Of a stretch of DNA of 64,000 nt, positions 48,301 through 59,165 are shown piece by piece. This DNA is from Omphiscola glabra (taxonomy: Eukaryota > Mollusca > Gastropoda > Lymnaeidae): the NCBI GenBank assembly GCA_964017045.1, contig OZ024798.1:13268630-13332629 (forward strand), written 5' to 3'. The translations under genes and the position numbers were made by a program. The first letter of the stretch is position 1. Every line of letters begins with the position of its first letter. The notes beneath the pieces are model-generated. The model was not told the origin of the DNA. It was given only the letters and a program-made list of their open reading frames with translations, and searched no databases.

Positions 48301-51300
48301 CTAATTAGATATCTATAATAAAAATTCCCGAGTGGATCTTGTCCGCCAGCTCTCATTGCGTACCGTGCTGCACTCTCATTCGCTGCTTCCCCTAGTCGTG
48401 CACACGTACGCACCAAATGCACACAAAAAAAACAACAACAACACATGTCTACGTCATTGAGTTTCAAAAGCGAGGTCTACCACACTGTCACGTCCTCTTA
48501 ACCCTTGAAAATTATGACGAACCCAAAATTGTGGAAATAAATGAAAAAATAAGTTTGTGCTGAAATACAAGATAAAGACACAGATATTAGACTTTATGAC
48601 ATTGTAATAAATAGCATTGTACATTGTTCACGTGGGTAAAAGAACCGTCTAAGTCCGTGCATCTGGAATTATTATTGTATATTATGCGCCCCATCCCCAT
48701 ATTTTACACGTGTAAAGGGGTAGCGTTGCCCCCCCCCAGCTTAACCCCCCCCCCCCCAGAAATTGTTGTGAAGTAAAGACTAAAATTGACGTAATGCCAA
48801 TATGTTCGTTTATTGAACTTGCGTTGGGTTCTACTCACTGTCGTTGTTACACCCACATAGATCAGCCGCCTTCTTCATGCAATGTCCAACAATACACCTG
48901 GTGAGAGAGTACTCGCCAAAGTAGGGCAGATAGCTCTGGCTGCCGGGATACTTGCAGTCAACGCCTAGAGATTTGTGGGGCTCCGGGAGATATTTGTGCT
49001 GGATGGAATTAGCACAAAATTATTTATTATTCCTAGCAGTACTTACCGTTAGCAATCGCTGTCGGTTGATATCAACAGCAGTGGCGTAGTGAGGGGGGAG
49101 CAGGGGGGGCATCATGCCCCGGGCGCTACTCACAAAGGGGCGCCAAATGGTATATTTTACTATATATTGTATGGTTTTCGAATAAAACCGGGGGGCGCTA
49201 AAAAGGTATTTGGGGGGGGGCGCTAAAAAAGGTATTGTGCCTCGGGCGCGAGTTAAGCTCGCTACGCCACTGATCAACAGCATCCTTAATCAGTAAATGG
49301 TTAATTTTATGAGCCGCAATTTTTCATGTAAGGTGAGACAAATTTTTAGTTTTAAATAATTTCTTTTAGCATCTGTAATAAAATAATGAAGTAGTTGTTA
49401 AAATTGATAAAATTCAATAAATAAAACTCTTATTGTGCATCATTGCGCCGTGAAGGGGTATATGTTTTCGTACTGCTGCCGGAATAGTGCCCCTAATTAG
49501 CGCAGAGGCAAATAAAAATCTGGCTTTACTTTACACAGAAAATTAAAAAGACTCCGATAAATAAACTATGAGATGCTTGATGTAAAGGAAAACGAGATAG
49601 CGCTTTACCGTGAATTTGTTGAAGCTGATGTCATAGCTTAGTCCAGGGCTGAGAAACAGGCCCCTGAAGTTCATGTCGACGTAGTCGACGTTGTGGTGGA
49701 TGAGCACCTTGAGGTCAAACAAAAGGAATATTTTAAGGTAAAACAATATTACGTGTAACGCGAATAGATAACAATATGTGTAGGGGCTGCAGAAACAGTA
49801 TGGACAAGACGTCATTTTAGATAACTCACTTGACAGTTTGAATAAATGTTATAACTTAAAAAATATTATGAAATTTTTAAACTGTGACGAATTAAACATT
49901 AATGCAGCATACTTTGAATTACAGCTATTCAAAAATAAAAATAAAATAAAAATAAAAATAGCTGTTCAAAACGAAATCAAAAACATAAACAGCTGTTCAA
50001 AACGAAAACAAAAAACATAAACAGCTGTTCCAAACGAAAACAAAAAACATAAACAGCTGTTCAAAACGAAAACAAAAAAACATAAACAAGATGGGAAGTC
50101 TCTCTTTCCGATCGTCGTGCTTTGGATCTCACGGATGAAATGCTGGCTGCTGGGATACCTGCAGTCAACGCCTGGGTGAGAACTACTTCATTATCTTATT
50201 ACAGATACTAAAAGAAATTATTTAAAACTAAAATTTGTTATTTTTAAAACTATGTATTCATAGAAAACGCATTGTTAATGTCAATTCGTTTTGAAGAATA
50301 AGTGAACTTTTCCAAATCCGAATAATTTCTAATGCTGTTTTGTTCAGTGCACACCCTTTTATTAAATGAGGAACAGATATTCGACAAATAACCCACCTTA
50401 TAGCCCAGAGCGTTTTTATCCGACACAGTGTATCCATCGGGGTTGACCCGCACAATAAGGAAGAACCCGCTCTGAGAACCGGCGTGCTGGGACACACGGG
50501 AGGCGTTACTGTTCATCCTGAGAACAATGGCAGCAGACACATGGATTCAACTGTGTTATGGATAATGTTCTAACGCAGCGGTTCTCAACCTTTCTAATGC
50601 CGCGACCCTTTAATAGAGTTCCTCATGATGTAGCGACCCCCAAACACAAAATTATTTCCGTTGATACTTTATATAACTGTAGAGTGTATGTATTTTAGGC
50701 GACCCTCTAAAAGGGTCTAGCGACCCACAGGTTGAGAACCGCTGTTCTAACGTTTGGGCTAAACTAGGACAGTTGTCCGTAAACCGCGGCTCGCGCACCG
50801 CATGCGGCTCTATAGTGACCTGAGTGCGGCTTGGCCAGTCGGCCACAAATCTGTTTTGACTCCGAAAAAAAAAGGTTTTTGGCTCTCAAATTGTTTTTTA
50901 ACGTCCTACTGCTGATTTTTGGCTCTTTTGACTAATGAGTTTGCCGACCACTGGCCTAGGAGATAGCGTAAGTTAGATGAAATAGTTGAGTGTTCAAGCA
51001 CATGTGTGGCCGGAAAAGGCGCACTAATGTGAACAATGCAATAATACGGCATAATTCACCCATCTAAATTATATTTCTGCGATGGTCACAATCTACTTGT
51101 ACACGGGATGTAGTCGACGGAAACATGATACACTATGTGGTGTTGTTGTTAGAAGACCCAAAATATTGTTTTACAACTTCCCAGTGAATACAGGCTCAAT
51201 GAAAGAATGCTGTGATGAATTTTAATAATTTTATATCCATTTCTTAACATAATTTCGCATAAGCCAAAATAGAAATCCCATAGAATGTATTTTCGGGGAA

Positions 51301-54300
51301 TGATCAGGGCGATGCAGGGAAGAGCACAAATAAAGGTCTAGATTCCTGATGTAAGAGAAGTATAATTACAAATTCGTTTAAGCAATATCTGAAAGAAATT
51401 AGCCATTCTTTCTTAACAATTATAAAAATGACACGATCGATCAATATTTTGTTTATGTTTTGAACAAAAATCCTTTAACTCAAGATTACCAATGTCAAGT
51501 AATGTTGAGATTAAGGCTTTGTAAAGGCTATGGTTTTTACTTGTTTTTTTAAAAAAAGAACTTTTAATTAATCAGTTTATTTATGCAAAATGCCGTTAGT
51601 CCATTGTTGTTTGAAATGTGTGTTGCAGAATGCCGATGTATGTTGAAATTGCTAAAAACATGATTTCATCTATGTCTTATGTTAGTATTCTAATAGCATA
51701 CACAACTTACTGGAAACATCTCCCGACGGTCGTATTTACGTACTCCAGCATTTTATGGCAGTTTTCTGTGACACCGTCCCAAGAGCAGTAAATAATGGAA
51801 CTATCGATATCAGGTGCTCCCTCGATATTGAGTTCTGCGTAACTGTTTGAAAAAAAAACAACAACACCTGGGGCATGAAATTGTTTTGACGAGACCGGCA
51901 AAACTCAGCGGCCTGACAGGACATTGCTCCACCCGGGGGACAATGCATAGAAATAAGTTTCCCTACCCAGAGCCTCAAAGGTCTTATCTGACCATGCATA
52001 AAAACCAAGGAAAAATTCCGTTGTAAGCAAAGCATTAATTTTCAGTCGTTATCACAGTGGTGGATTTACATGGAGACAAAAAATGTTTTTAAAAAACATG
52101 TTTGTTTTTTTTTTTTGGGGGGGGGGCAACAACCACAATGATAATGGATAAACTTTTATTGTGAATTATTTACTGACACGAAAAACTTGACAGAATAAAG
52201 CTTGCCTATCCATTCAATTAAATTTTTTTTTTTATTAGGCCAATTATAAATATTATTATGAACGCTTCGAGATACCTTCTGGCCAAAATGCTCCTGTAGG
52301 GCTCCGTATCCTTTAAGTCTACCACAGTTTTGTTCATCACTAGGGCCCACTCACTTTGAAAGAGCCTGTAATGTCAGGAGGGTTGTGGTTAGGAGACTAG
52401 GAATTTGATCGGTTGTTAACTTGATCTGTTGACATTTCATTGATATCTCGGGTTTTTATGTTACTCAAATCACGGCGCGATTAAGAAAAAAAGATGCAGT
52501 AACCAACAAAAAAGTTTTTTAAAGATCTACAGTAAAAGTTTGAAATGTAAATGTAGGGTTGTCGCTATGGAAATGCAACAACGCGGTTCATTCCTATCTA
52601 ATCAGATGTTGTCGAATGAGCGGGATCTTTATTATCTTGTTTGGCCAAGTTTTACCAAAACAAAATTAATTAATAATAATAATACGTTTAAGTTTAACCC
52701 TTTAAATCGCACGGTTAATTTTTTTTACTATATCATTATTCATGTTATTATAGATATATTTTTTATGTACTTGCTGATCAAGTTTCTTTATTTTCTTAGG
52801 TGGGATTAAATGTGATAAATTTCATTTTGTATTACCATAATCATTAATAAAAATCCTTCATGTTTTTATTTGCGATATGAATTCGTCCCCTGATGGCCAT
52901 TGCTAGTAACGTGTTCGCATCTTGCAAGGGTTTTAAAATATATATTGTTTAGCTGCAGGTGAGAAAATGCCAGGTTGGAATAACGGATTATGATAATGAC
53001 CGTTTAGAATACCAGATGAGAAAATGGCGAGTTCGAAAATGCGAGGTGATAATTTATTTTTTCCCTCGTTATCTAACCAATTGCTCTAAACCCCCCCCCC
53101 ACCCAAAAAAAAACAGCAAAAAAAAAAAAAACAGCCTACTAGGCCGTACCTGGTGACGCGCCGCTGATCATCTTACCTTAAAACTTCCGTCACCTCGTGG
53201 GAGTTATTTTTAATTTTCGTGGAGTCGATGGAGTTGAGATCACATAAAGTAATAGTCGGGAAAGGTATGGAGAAGGTGGGAATCATTTTGTTGACAGTCT
53301 GAAAGGGGTAGCTGTAAAGGGTTAATCAAGTTAATTATTGATGCAGACGTCCATCAGGAAAAATCTTAAAGCACGAATGAAACTGAGATCTCGTTCATTT
53401 AGGGCAGCGGCTCTCAACCTGTGGGTTGCGACCCCTTTGGGGGGCCGAACCACCCTTTCCCAGGGGTCGCCTAAGACATCAGAAAACACACGTACTCTAC
53501 AGTTATGATGTAGCAAAGAAAATAATTTTGTGGCTGGGGGCTCGCCACAACATGAGGGACTGTATTAAAGGGTCGCGGCATTAGAAAGGTTGAGAACCAC
53601 CGATTTAGGGGATTTAAATGAGCTACACTTACAAACCGAGGAATTATTATTATAGAATTGACCAAAATGGCTTTTAAAAATAAATTTTAAATGACGCCGT
53701 AAGGTGTAAACTTCTATAAACATAATAACATTTATATTTTGATTACAATGACATTTATATATTGATAAAATGACATTTATATATTGATCAAATGACATTC
53801 ATATATTGATCAAATGACATTCATATATTGATCAAATGGCATTTATATATTGATCAAATGACATTCATATATTGATCAAATGACATTCATATATTGATCA
53901 AATGACATTCATATATTGATTATCCTTGGCTGAACATAATGAAACGTATTTAAAATATACCCATCCAGTCTCTCCACCAAATATTATCGAGTCGACCAAT
54001 AATTTGATCTAGTTGATCAATCTAATCATTCATTCGACTAATCATATTATTATCCAGTCTCTCAATCATATCTCATCATTTCATTTTACCAAATATCATC
54101 CCGATGACAACCAATTTTATCCAATCGACCAATCATATCATTTAGTCAACCAATCATTTCATCAAGTAGACCAATCTTATCATCAAATCGACTAATCACA
54201 GCACCCAGTCACCAATGTTCCTTTTAAGCTGCGCGGCTGCGCAGCTACCTCACAGATGCCGCGCAGCAGTTTTGAGCACCCGCGCAGCACATTCTTATAA

Positions 54301-55003
54301 AAATAAATTCGAACAGATACGTTGCACTCTGCAAAGTAAAACTTTGCACACAACTTTATGATTTTGCACACGAACAAACAAACCTTAGAGGGAACATTGC
54401 CAGTCACCCAGTCACTCAATCATATCTCATCCAACCGTAAACTATCCAATCATCGGATGCCGCTGTTGCATCTCACCGGTTGTAGTTGACAAAAACAGAG
54501 ATAAGCTGAGATATGAGGTACCCCCCAGTCATCAATACAGCTAACAGCCACAGCAATCTGAAGACAGTAAGCAGATGTATTACACTGGAAAGAATCATAA
54601 CATGTTAGACTGGTTGTATAATTTAATGTTAGTACAGAGTAAATACTAATTAAAAGGCGATTTGATATGATTGTTTAATTGAATTTTAAAAAAATGTAAC
54701 TCAACAAGTATTAAAAGAAATAAAGTCAAGAGAGAAAAGAGAGAGAGAGCAATAGAAAGAGAGCAATAGAGAGAGAGAGAGAGCGATAGAGATAGAGACA
54801 GAGAGAGATAGATAAAGAGAGATATAGATAGAGAGAGCTGGAGAGAGAGTGAGAGAGATGGAGACAGCGATATAGATAGAGGGAGATAGAGAGAGAGGGA
54901 GTGAGAGACAGTGAGAGAGAGATGAGAGAGATAGAGATAGAGAGACATGGAGAGAGAGGGAGAGTAGAGATTGATAGAAAGAGAGGGAGAGAGAGGGAGA
55001 AAG

Positions 55004-55034
<31 letters not shown>

Positions 55035-55702
55035 AAGTAAAAACAGAAACAAACAAAACTAATGTGTCAGTCACAATAAAATCACCCAAAATTATATCAG
55101 ACACATTAAAATCAGCCAAAATTAAATCCGACATATTAAAATCCTCCAAAATTAAATGAGCCACATTAAAATCAGCCAAAATTAAATCAGCCACATTTAA
55201 ATCCTCCAAAATTAAATGAGCCACATTAAAATCAGCCAAAATTAAATCAGCCACATTAAAATCAGCCAAAATTAAATCAGCCACATTAAAATCACCCAAA
55301 ATTAAATCAGCCACATTAAATCAGCCAAAATTAAATCAGCCACATTGAAATCATCCAAAATTAAATGAGCCACATTAAAATCAGCCAAAATTAAATCATC
55401 GACTTTAAAAAATCAGAGAAAATTAAATCACCCACTTTAAAAAATCAGCCAAAATTAAATCATCCACTTTAAAAAATCAGCCAAAATTAAATCATCCACT
55501 TTAAAAAATCAGCCAAAATTAAATCATCCACAATGACATCTAGTAAACATACTTCCTGCAAAGTCCACTGTTATCAGAGACTGTGTATTTGACACCATGG
55601 GCGCTTGTTTTGTTGGCGAAATCTTTTAACACAGTTAAAACTGGTTGTCCAGACTCTCCGCTATCGTACATGTCTGTGTGGTCACTTCTTCTTCGAAGAC
55701 AC
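45130..55702 (-). CDS. DEG/ENaC-family sodium channel gene A, eleven coding exons, initiator exon missing
   Basis: Predicted subunit of a trimeric, amiloride-sensitive-type sodium channel of the degenerin/ENaC/ASIC superfamily in the plasma membrane. About 462 residues can be joined with consistent splice phases. In order they show: the N-terminal gating motif TSAHGV; M1 (KLLWLLAVLMTGGYLISQ); NYNRYPFQ and FPTITLC just after M1; the extracellular domain with GYKVLIHHN, SPG, a Cys-rich thumb region (RCIVGHC, CGC, GCYVP, CPLLC); and M2 with IGGNMGLFLGAS and its GAS selectivity filter. A short basic C-terminus ends in TAA at 45130. Usual family length is 500-600, so roughly 50-100 N-terminal residues are missing, encoded beyond 55702. 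In molluscs the family includes FMRFamide-gated and proton-gated channels; the ligand cannot be told here. A paralogue follows upstream at 61-64 kb. Confidence 0.93.
46160..46400. repeat. About 31-bp tandem repeat in gene A terminal intron
   Basis: Seven to eight units of TGTCAATATCAAGACTTTA and ACCAGACACA, ending 30 bp from the donor of exon 46432-46526. Confidence 0.88.
46432..46526 (-). CDS. DEG/ENaC gene A, pre-M2 exon
   Basis: 95 bp, acceptor CACTCATCAG, donor GTGAGT. Encodes RETLIAIHLHYEDMIVRE, LEHVPEYTMHSVMG, the strand running into M2. Same length and phases as the gene B exon at 61573-61667. Confidence 0.92.
46591..46791 (+). mobile_element. SPIN-like hAT element, copy 2, in gene A intron
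   Basis: Same ends (CAGCGGTTCTCAAAC...TTGAGAACCACTG) and body. Target duplication not clear. Lies about 65 bp upstream of the acceptor of exon 46432-46526 in transcription. Confidence 0.78.
47090..47274 (-). mobile_element. hAT-like MITE, copy 4 (185 bp), in DEG/ENaC gene A intron
   Basis: Opposite orientation to copies 1-3. Perfect 8-bp target duplication CACCCCAC. The duplication ends about 40 bp from the donor of exon 47324-47489. Confidence 0.92.
47324..47489 (-). CDS. DEG/ENaC gene A, CPLLC exon
   Basis: 166 bp, acceptor CTTTCTCCAG, donor GTAAGC. Encodes DDAYAKAIKGDRFGCPLLC, VTSSYVPIISHARFPAPG and APELTKDVND; the CP-x-x-C...Y pattern is typical of the thumb/palm return. A MITE with its target duplication ends about 40 bp downstream of the donor. 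Confidence 0.9.
47782..47826 (-). CDS. DEG/ENaC gene A, 45-bp microexon
   Basis: Acceptor TTCTTACAG, donor GTATGT. Encodes CSVKDFLGCYVPTF in phase 1/1, linking the CGC region to the next Cys-rich block. The paralogous exon in gene B (63195-63239) is the same length. Confidence 0.87.
48839..48998 (-). CDS. DEG/ENaC gene A, Cys-rich exon
   Basis: 160 bp, acceptor TTCCATCCAG, donor GTGAGT. Encodes HKYLPEPHKSLGVDC, YFGEYSLTRCIVGHC and KKAADLCGCNND, the conserved Y-S-x-x-x-C-x-x-x-C and CGC pattern. A nearer AG (CTCTAG) exists inside, but only this acceptor keeps phase with the previous exon. The equivalent exon of gene B is also 160 bp. Confidence 0.9.
49079..49272 (-). mobile_element. hAT-like MITE, copy 5 (194 bp), in DEG/ENaC gene A intron
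   Basis: Opposite orientation. Perfect 8-bp target duplication ATCAACAG. Begins about 80 bp upstream (in transcription) of the acceptor of exon 48839-48998. Confidence 0.92.
49609..49707 (-). CDS. DEG/ENaC gene A, VLIHHN/SPG exon
   Basis: 99 bp, phase 0 at both ends, acceptor after a T-rich tract (CCTCAAG), donor GTAAAG. Encodes VLIHHNVDYVDMNFRG, LFLSPGLSYDISFNKFT, matching the family G-[FY]-x-V-x-IH and V-x-PG positions. Confidence 0.9.
49950..50085. repeat. 33-bp tandem repeat in gene A intron, four to five copies
   Basis: Units of AACAGCTGTTCAAAACGAAA with A-rich linkers, immediately beside the exon fragment at 50142-50172. Confidence 0.88.
50142..50172 (-). pseudogene. Short copy of gene A Cys-rich exon segment inside an intron
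   Basis: About 31 bp nearly identical (four mismatches) to 48934-48964 within the coding exon; it reads GVDCRYPSSQ against GVDCKYPGSQ. The similarity stops at both ends, so this is a fragment, not a functional exon. It sits between exons 49609-49707 and 50397-50517. Confidence 0.65.
50397..50517 (-). CDS. DEG/ENaC gene A, extracellular palm exon
   Basis: 121 bp, acceptor TTGTTCTCAG, donor GTGGGT. Encodes MNSNASRVSQHAGSQSG then FFLIVRVNPDGYTVSD and ALGYK, the palm strands before the VLIH motif. Contains a potential N-glycosylation site (NAS). Confidence 0.9.
50576..50744 (-). mobile_element. SPIN-like hAT element, copy 3, in gene A intron
   Basis: Reverse orientation, 169 bp, with a perfect 8-bp target duplication TTCTAACG. 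Central part shortened. Confidence 0.85.
50770..50953. mobile_element. hAT-like MITE in gene A intron
   Basis: Starts CAGTTGTCCGTAAACC and ends GTTTGCCGACCACTG, flanked by AACTAGGA/GCCTAGGA (6 of 8). Sits 26 bp from SPIN-like copy 3. Confidence 0.65.
51711..51842 (-). CDS. DEG/ENaC gene A, extracellular exon
   Basis: 132 bp, acceptor TCAAACAG, donor GTAAGT. Encodes YAELNIEGAPDIDSSIIYC, SWDGVTENC and TTVGRCF; the final codon is completed by the next exon to give GRCFQMN, equivalent to the family G-x-CYTFN position. Confidence 0.88.
53177..53311 (-). CDS. DEG/ENaC gene A, post-M1 exon (FPTITLC)
   Basis: 135 bp, acceptor CTTTACAG, donor GTAAGA. Encodes YPFQTVNKMIPTFSIPFPT followed by ITLCDLN, the family's FPAVTIC-like signature immediately after M1. 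Confidence 0.92.
53405..53602 (+). mobile_element. SPIN-like hAT element, copy 4, in gene A intron
   Basis: 198 bp, perfect 8-bp target duplication ATTTAGGG; the last terminal base pair pattern is CACCG instead of CACTG. Confidence 0.85.
53745..53925. repeat. 22-bp tandem repeat in gene A intron, eight copies
   Basis: Units of TGACATTCATATATTGATCA, followed to 54190 by a degenerate region of CCAATCATATCAT-like motifs. Confidence 0.9.
54477..54557 (-). CDS. DEG/ENaC gene A, M1 exon
   Basis: 81 bp, acceptor TGTCTTCAG, donor GTGAGA. Completes CRKLLWLLAVLMTGG and continues YLISQLISVFVNYN, the first transmembrane helix. Phases 2 and 2 match both neighbours. Confidence 0.9.
54735..55540. repeat. 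(GA)n tract followed by a 30-bp minisatellite in gene A intron
   Basis: GA-rich with GATA steps to about 55035, then about 16 units of CCAAAATTAAATCAGCCACA at 30-36 bp spacing, ending 13 bp from the donor side of exon 55553-55702. Confidence 0.92.
55553..55702 (-). CDS. DEG/ENaC gene A, exon with N-terminal His-Gly motif
   Basis: 150 bp, acceptor CTGACCAG, donor GTATGT. Encodes CLRRRSDHTDMYDSGESGQP, then VLKDFANKTSAHGVKYTVSD, the conserved HG gating motif upstream of M1. Entered in phase 2, so another coding exon with the start codon must lie at higher coordinates. Confidence 0.88.
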
Positions 55703-56225
55703 CTGGTCAGCGATTTAAAAAAACCGCAACGTCAGATCACGAGGATAAAGATTTAGTTAGGAAATAAAACGGATGGTCCAATGACGTCTTTTTTTTTTGG
55801 GTGAGACCTAGGTCAAGGTCATATAATCATGAGCGAATGTTTCATTATTAAATGGGGGAAGTGCACCGCTGTAATTAAATAGAAGTAGAAGTATGTCTCA
55901 ATGACGAGTGTCCTCATTGGTCGAAGGATGTTAAGGTAATGCATTGCCAATGAGCTGTTCGTGGGTTTCAAGAGAGTAATCTCAACTTTCAACAGACTTT
56001 GTGTGTTAGTTAGGTTAAGTGCGCTGTTTAAACTACACGCAGCGGAAGCACATTGTCACAAGGACGTTTGCACCGGAAGTTCCTGTCCCAAAGGACGTTT
56101 GCACCGGAAGTGCCTGTCCCAAAGGACGTTTGCATCCATGTGTTGAAAGCTGTGTTGGTGTTTTAAAAGGAGCGGGGTTATATATACTCTGACGTATACA
56201 TAAATTCGAGAGAGAACCATTAGAA

Positions 56226-56411
56226 CAGCGGTTCTCAACCCTTGGGGGGGGGGGTCGGACCAACCGTTCGCAGGGGTCACCTAAGACAATTGGAAAATTC
56301 ATGTACTCTACAGTTATGAGGTAGCAACGAAATTAATGTTGTCTTTGGTGGTCTCCACAACACGAGGAACTGCATTAACGGTTGATGTATTAGGAAGGTT
56401 GAGAACCAATG
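56226..56411 (+). mobile_element. SPIN-like hAT element, copy 5, upstream of gene A exons
   Basis: Same ends with more divergence and a G run; flanks CATTAGAA/CATTATAG (6 of 8). The oldest-looking copy. Confidence 0.7.
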
Positions 56412-56840
56412 CATTATAGAGATGTCGAGAGCTTGAGGTTAATGGACCTTGTAGTGTATTCGAATACAGAAGATGTCCTTTCAGCAGGAATTAGTCCTCT
56501 GACGAATCTATCGTTTTTCAACTAATGGTCAAGCCTAATCTACTATTGTAAACGGATTTACGGTGTAAATAAACTCTTCAACTTCAAGCCTGTTAAATGG
56601 AGTTGGAGTTTGACTTGATATTCATCTACCCAGCCACGCCATCTGTCAGCCAACAAACACTTCAGTAACAACTAGCCATCTCGTAGCATGGCATACTGCG
56701 AGGGAGCCACAAATATTTGTCCGCGGGTGGACACAAAACCATAATACTTTGCAACCTAAATTTCAGTCTGTAATAGTGATGGTAGCTTACGTAAACGGTT
56801 TCTTCTTCTAACCTTCCGAAATGATATGAACGACTTAGAT

Positions 56841-57331
56841 CAAGGGTGGGGAACGTCCGGCTCACGGGTCATATACGGCCCGCGAGATCGTCTGGTCTGG
56901 CCAGCCAGCGGAATTCTAAATCCAATAAATATTTTTCATGCCAACATAAATGTATACTGAGTGAATCATTATAATATTTATAATAACATTAATTTTGAAG
57001 GACAAGCAATGACTGGCAAAGATTGCAAGTTAATCAATTATGAATCCAAAAGCAATTTATATTTACGACAACCGATTATTTTATTCATTTTTATATCAAT
57101 ATATGTAAATCTTAAAATAGTTTCTAATCGTTTCTGGTGAAGTAATATTTAATTATATTACTTTGCATATTTTCTTTTCCAGTTCATTTTCTGTATGTAA
57201 TGGGTGGGGGGGGGGGGGGCGTAAACATTTTGTTTGTGTACTTGGGGTGCCAGTAAGGATTTTTATGGCCCGCGAATGACGCTATAAATATCAAAAAGGC
57301 CCTGGCCGAAAAAAGTTCCACCCACCCTTCA
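56841..57331. mobile_element. hAT-like non-autonomous element
   Basis: Imperfect inverted ends (CAAGGGTGGGGAAC / GTTCCACCCACCCTTC) with CGGCCCGCGAG-type subterminal motifs on both sides; flanks ACTTAGAT/ATTTAGAA (6 of 8). Contains a 14-G run at 57206-57219. Confidence 0.65.
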
Positions 57332-58383
57332 TTTAGAAACAAGATTTTTTGTGGGAATTGCAAATGTCGTAAAGTTATCATAATCTAATAAAACATCGTC
57401 TGGTCGATTAAAGTCTTATTTAAAAATTCCAGTTAATTGTTTTTTTAAGTAAACGCTTAAAAGAAACACCAACTTGTCCTGCCACCTTCGACCAACAGCT
57501 TTAAATTAACAGCCAATAAAAGTTAAGAGGCTTCATCACGTGAGTCTGGAAATCGTTAGTTCAGGCAATGAGTCCTCCCCACACAACCCATAAAAAAAAA
57601 CGAAAAAAACAAACAAACAAACAAACAAACAACAGAAGGACGAGATGTTTCCATGTATTGATGTCTGAGCGAATGGATATCATCAACATACGAACACGTA
57701 ATAATTACTTCATTTATTGTGAAGTGATTTCAGCACTGGCAGATTTGCGATATTGATCACCAAGATTTCACACTTCAACGAAGTTAAAACAACATGACTT
57801 TTATATGTACTTGTACACTCTTATTCCAACATATCATCTTCAGACGAATATAATTTGAAAGTATGATCCTGAGAAGTAACAGAAAGAAAAAACAAAACAA
57901 CGAAACAAACCTTCGTTGTTAAGTTTCTTGCTCTTCCCCTCTGTTGATCCGCTGTACAATTTTTAGCAACACATCTTCACACGTTAATTATAGCGATTTA
58001 AACATGAAACAGAAAAAGGTTCTTTAAATCGATATAAATAATTTACTATGAAAACACCATCCTACAACAACCCCATTTTGGCATAAATAATTCTTTGGAT
58101 TACTGAATACGACTGAAGAACTTAGGAGAATGCTTAAAAATTAAAATACTCATTGATAAACGTGATTGTGTCGTGTTCTTATCCAGCAATGTCCATTAAC
58201 GACACTACGATACCGCAGTTGATGTTTTTCATCAGTTCACATTAAAAAAAACATGTCCAACTCTGTGCGAGGAATAATTACATAAATAGGGTTCGGTAAC
58301 ACAATGTTGCTCTAACTCCACTCTCACACATCTTTTCATTGATTATTGAGCCGTGGACTCACCAATGGCCTTAGTATTGTGGA

Positions 58384-58424
58384 GCGCTTATCTTTGGCTG
58401 ATGCAGTGGTCCTCACAGTCAACC
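58384..58424 (-). other. Possible upstream or 5' UTR exon of DEG/ENaC gene A
   Basis: On the minus strand an AG acceptor candidate (CATCCCCAG) is followed by an open stretch and a strong donor (GTGAGT) near 58364-58359. No phase-2 reading into the 55702 exon is open and there is no ATG, so if real it is non-coding. Weak support; approximate bounds. Confidence 0.2.
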
Positions 58425-58715
58425 TGGGGATGTCAAGATTTACAACGGTTGCCTGGTCTGTAACTAGAATGAATGCCACTAATTACATGATGATATGCAT
58501 GAAGAAAATATAGACTGAATATATTTAAAAAAATATATATTTCTATTCACAGATTTACATGTGTGTACTCACTCTGAAACTTGTTTCAGCCGCCAAAAGT
58601 AAGGTTCAGCAATAAACAAATAGCTTTGTTTTTATTCGTATTTTTTCTATAGTTGAATTTTACCTTTTTGGACCAGGTATGCAAAAATTAGTTATTGAAA
58701 CAACCCCCTAAAAAC

Positions 58716-59165
58716 AAAGTTTTTCCGTATAAATCCTTTATATGCATTTTGTTTTTTTTTTCAATGTAAATGTGCGTGATTTATCATTTATCAAGAAGCG
58801 TTTGTATAAAAGGGCAACACATTTCATATTTCCTTCCTCTTCCCCTTCAAAAATAATTTTTTTTTTTTTTTACTGCATACTCACATACGTCACAAAAAGA
58901 AAGAACATAGCAACAGCTACACAATTAATCTCCATACCAAATCACCAACCCATTTAACAAAACATTTACATAAGTCCCCCCCCCCCCCTTTTGGAGGTTG
59001 GGGGTGGCCGGTGGGGCTGAATATTTCGTCATATCCCTTGTTATCGGCAAAGAGTCTATGTGCCAAGTAACAGCTAGACAGGACGACGGGAAGTGTGTCA
59101 ATTATCCGTCCGGAGATTTTTCCCACAAACGCACGAACAAAGGCGCGGCTTTTGTGAAGGATTAA
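58716..59165. repeat. Unnamed dispersed repeat, copy 2
   Basis: Partner of 29313-29760 in the same orientation, including CGTATAAATCC at the left and ATCGGCAAAGAGTCTATGTG at the right. Confidence 0.55.

Noticed and set aside
48839..48964. Acceptor at 48965-48966 (CTCTAG) for the Cys-rich channel exon
   Set aside because: It would break the phase with the preceding exon and lose LPEP, which is conserved in gene B; the acceptor at 48999-49000 fits both.
54646..55314. 222-codon minus-strand frame with ADFNVADLIL and LSLSLS
   Set aside because: Translation of the 30-bp minisatellite and GA tract in the channel intron.
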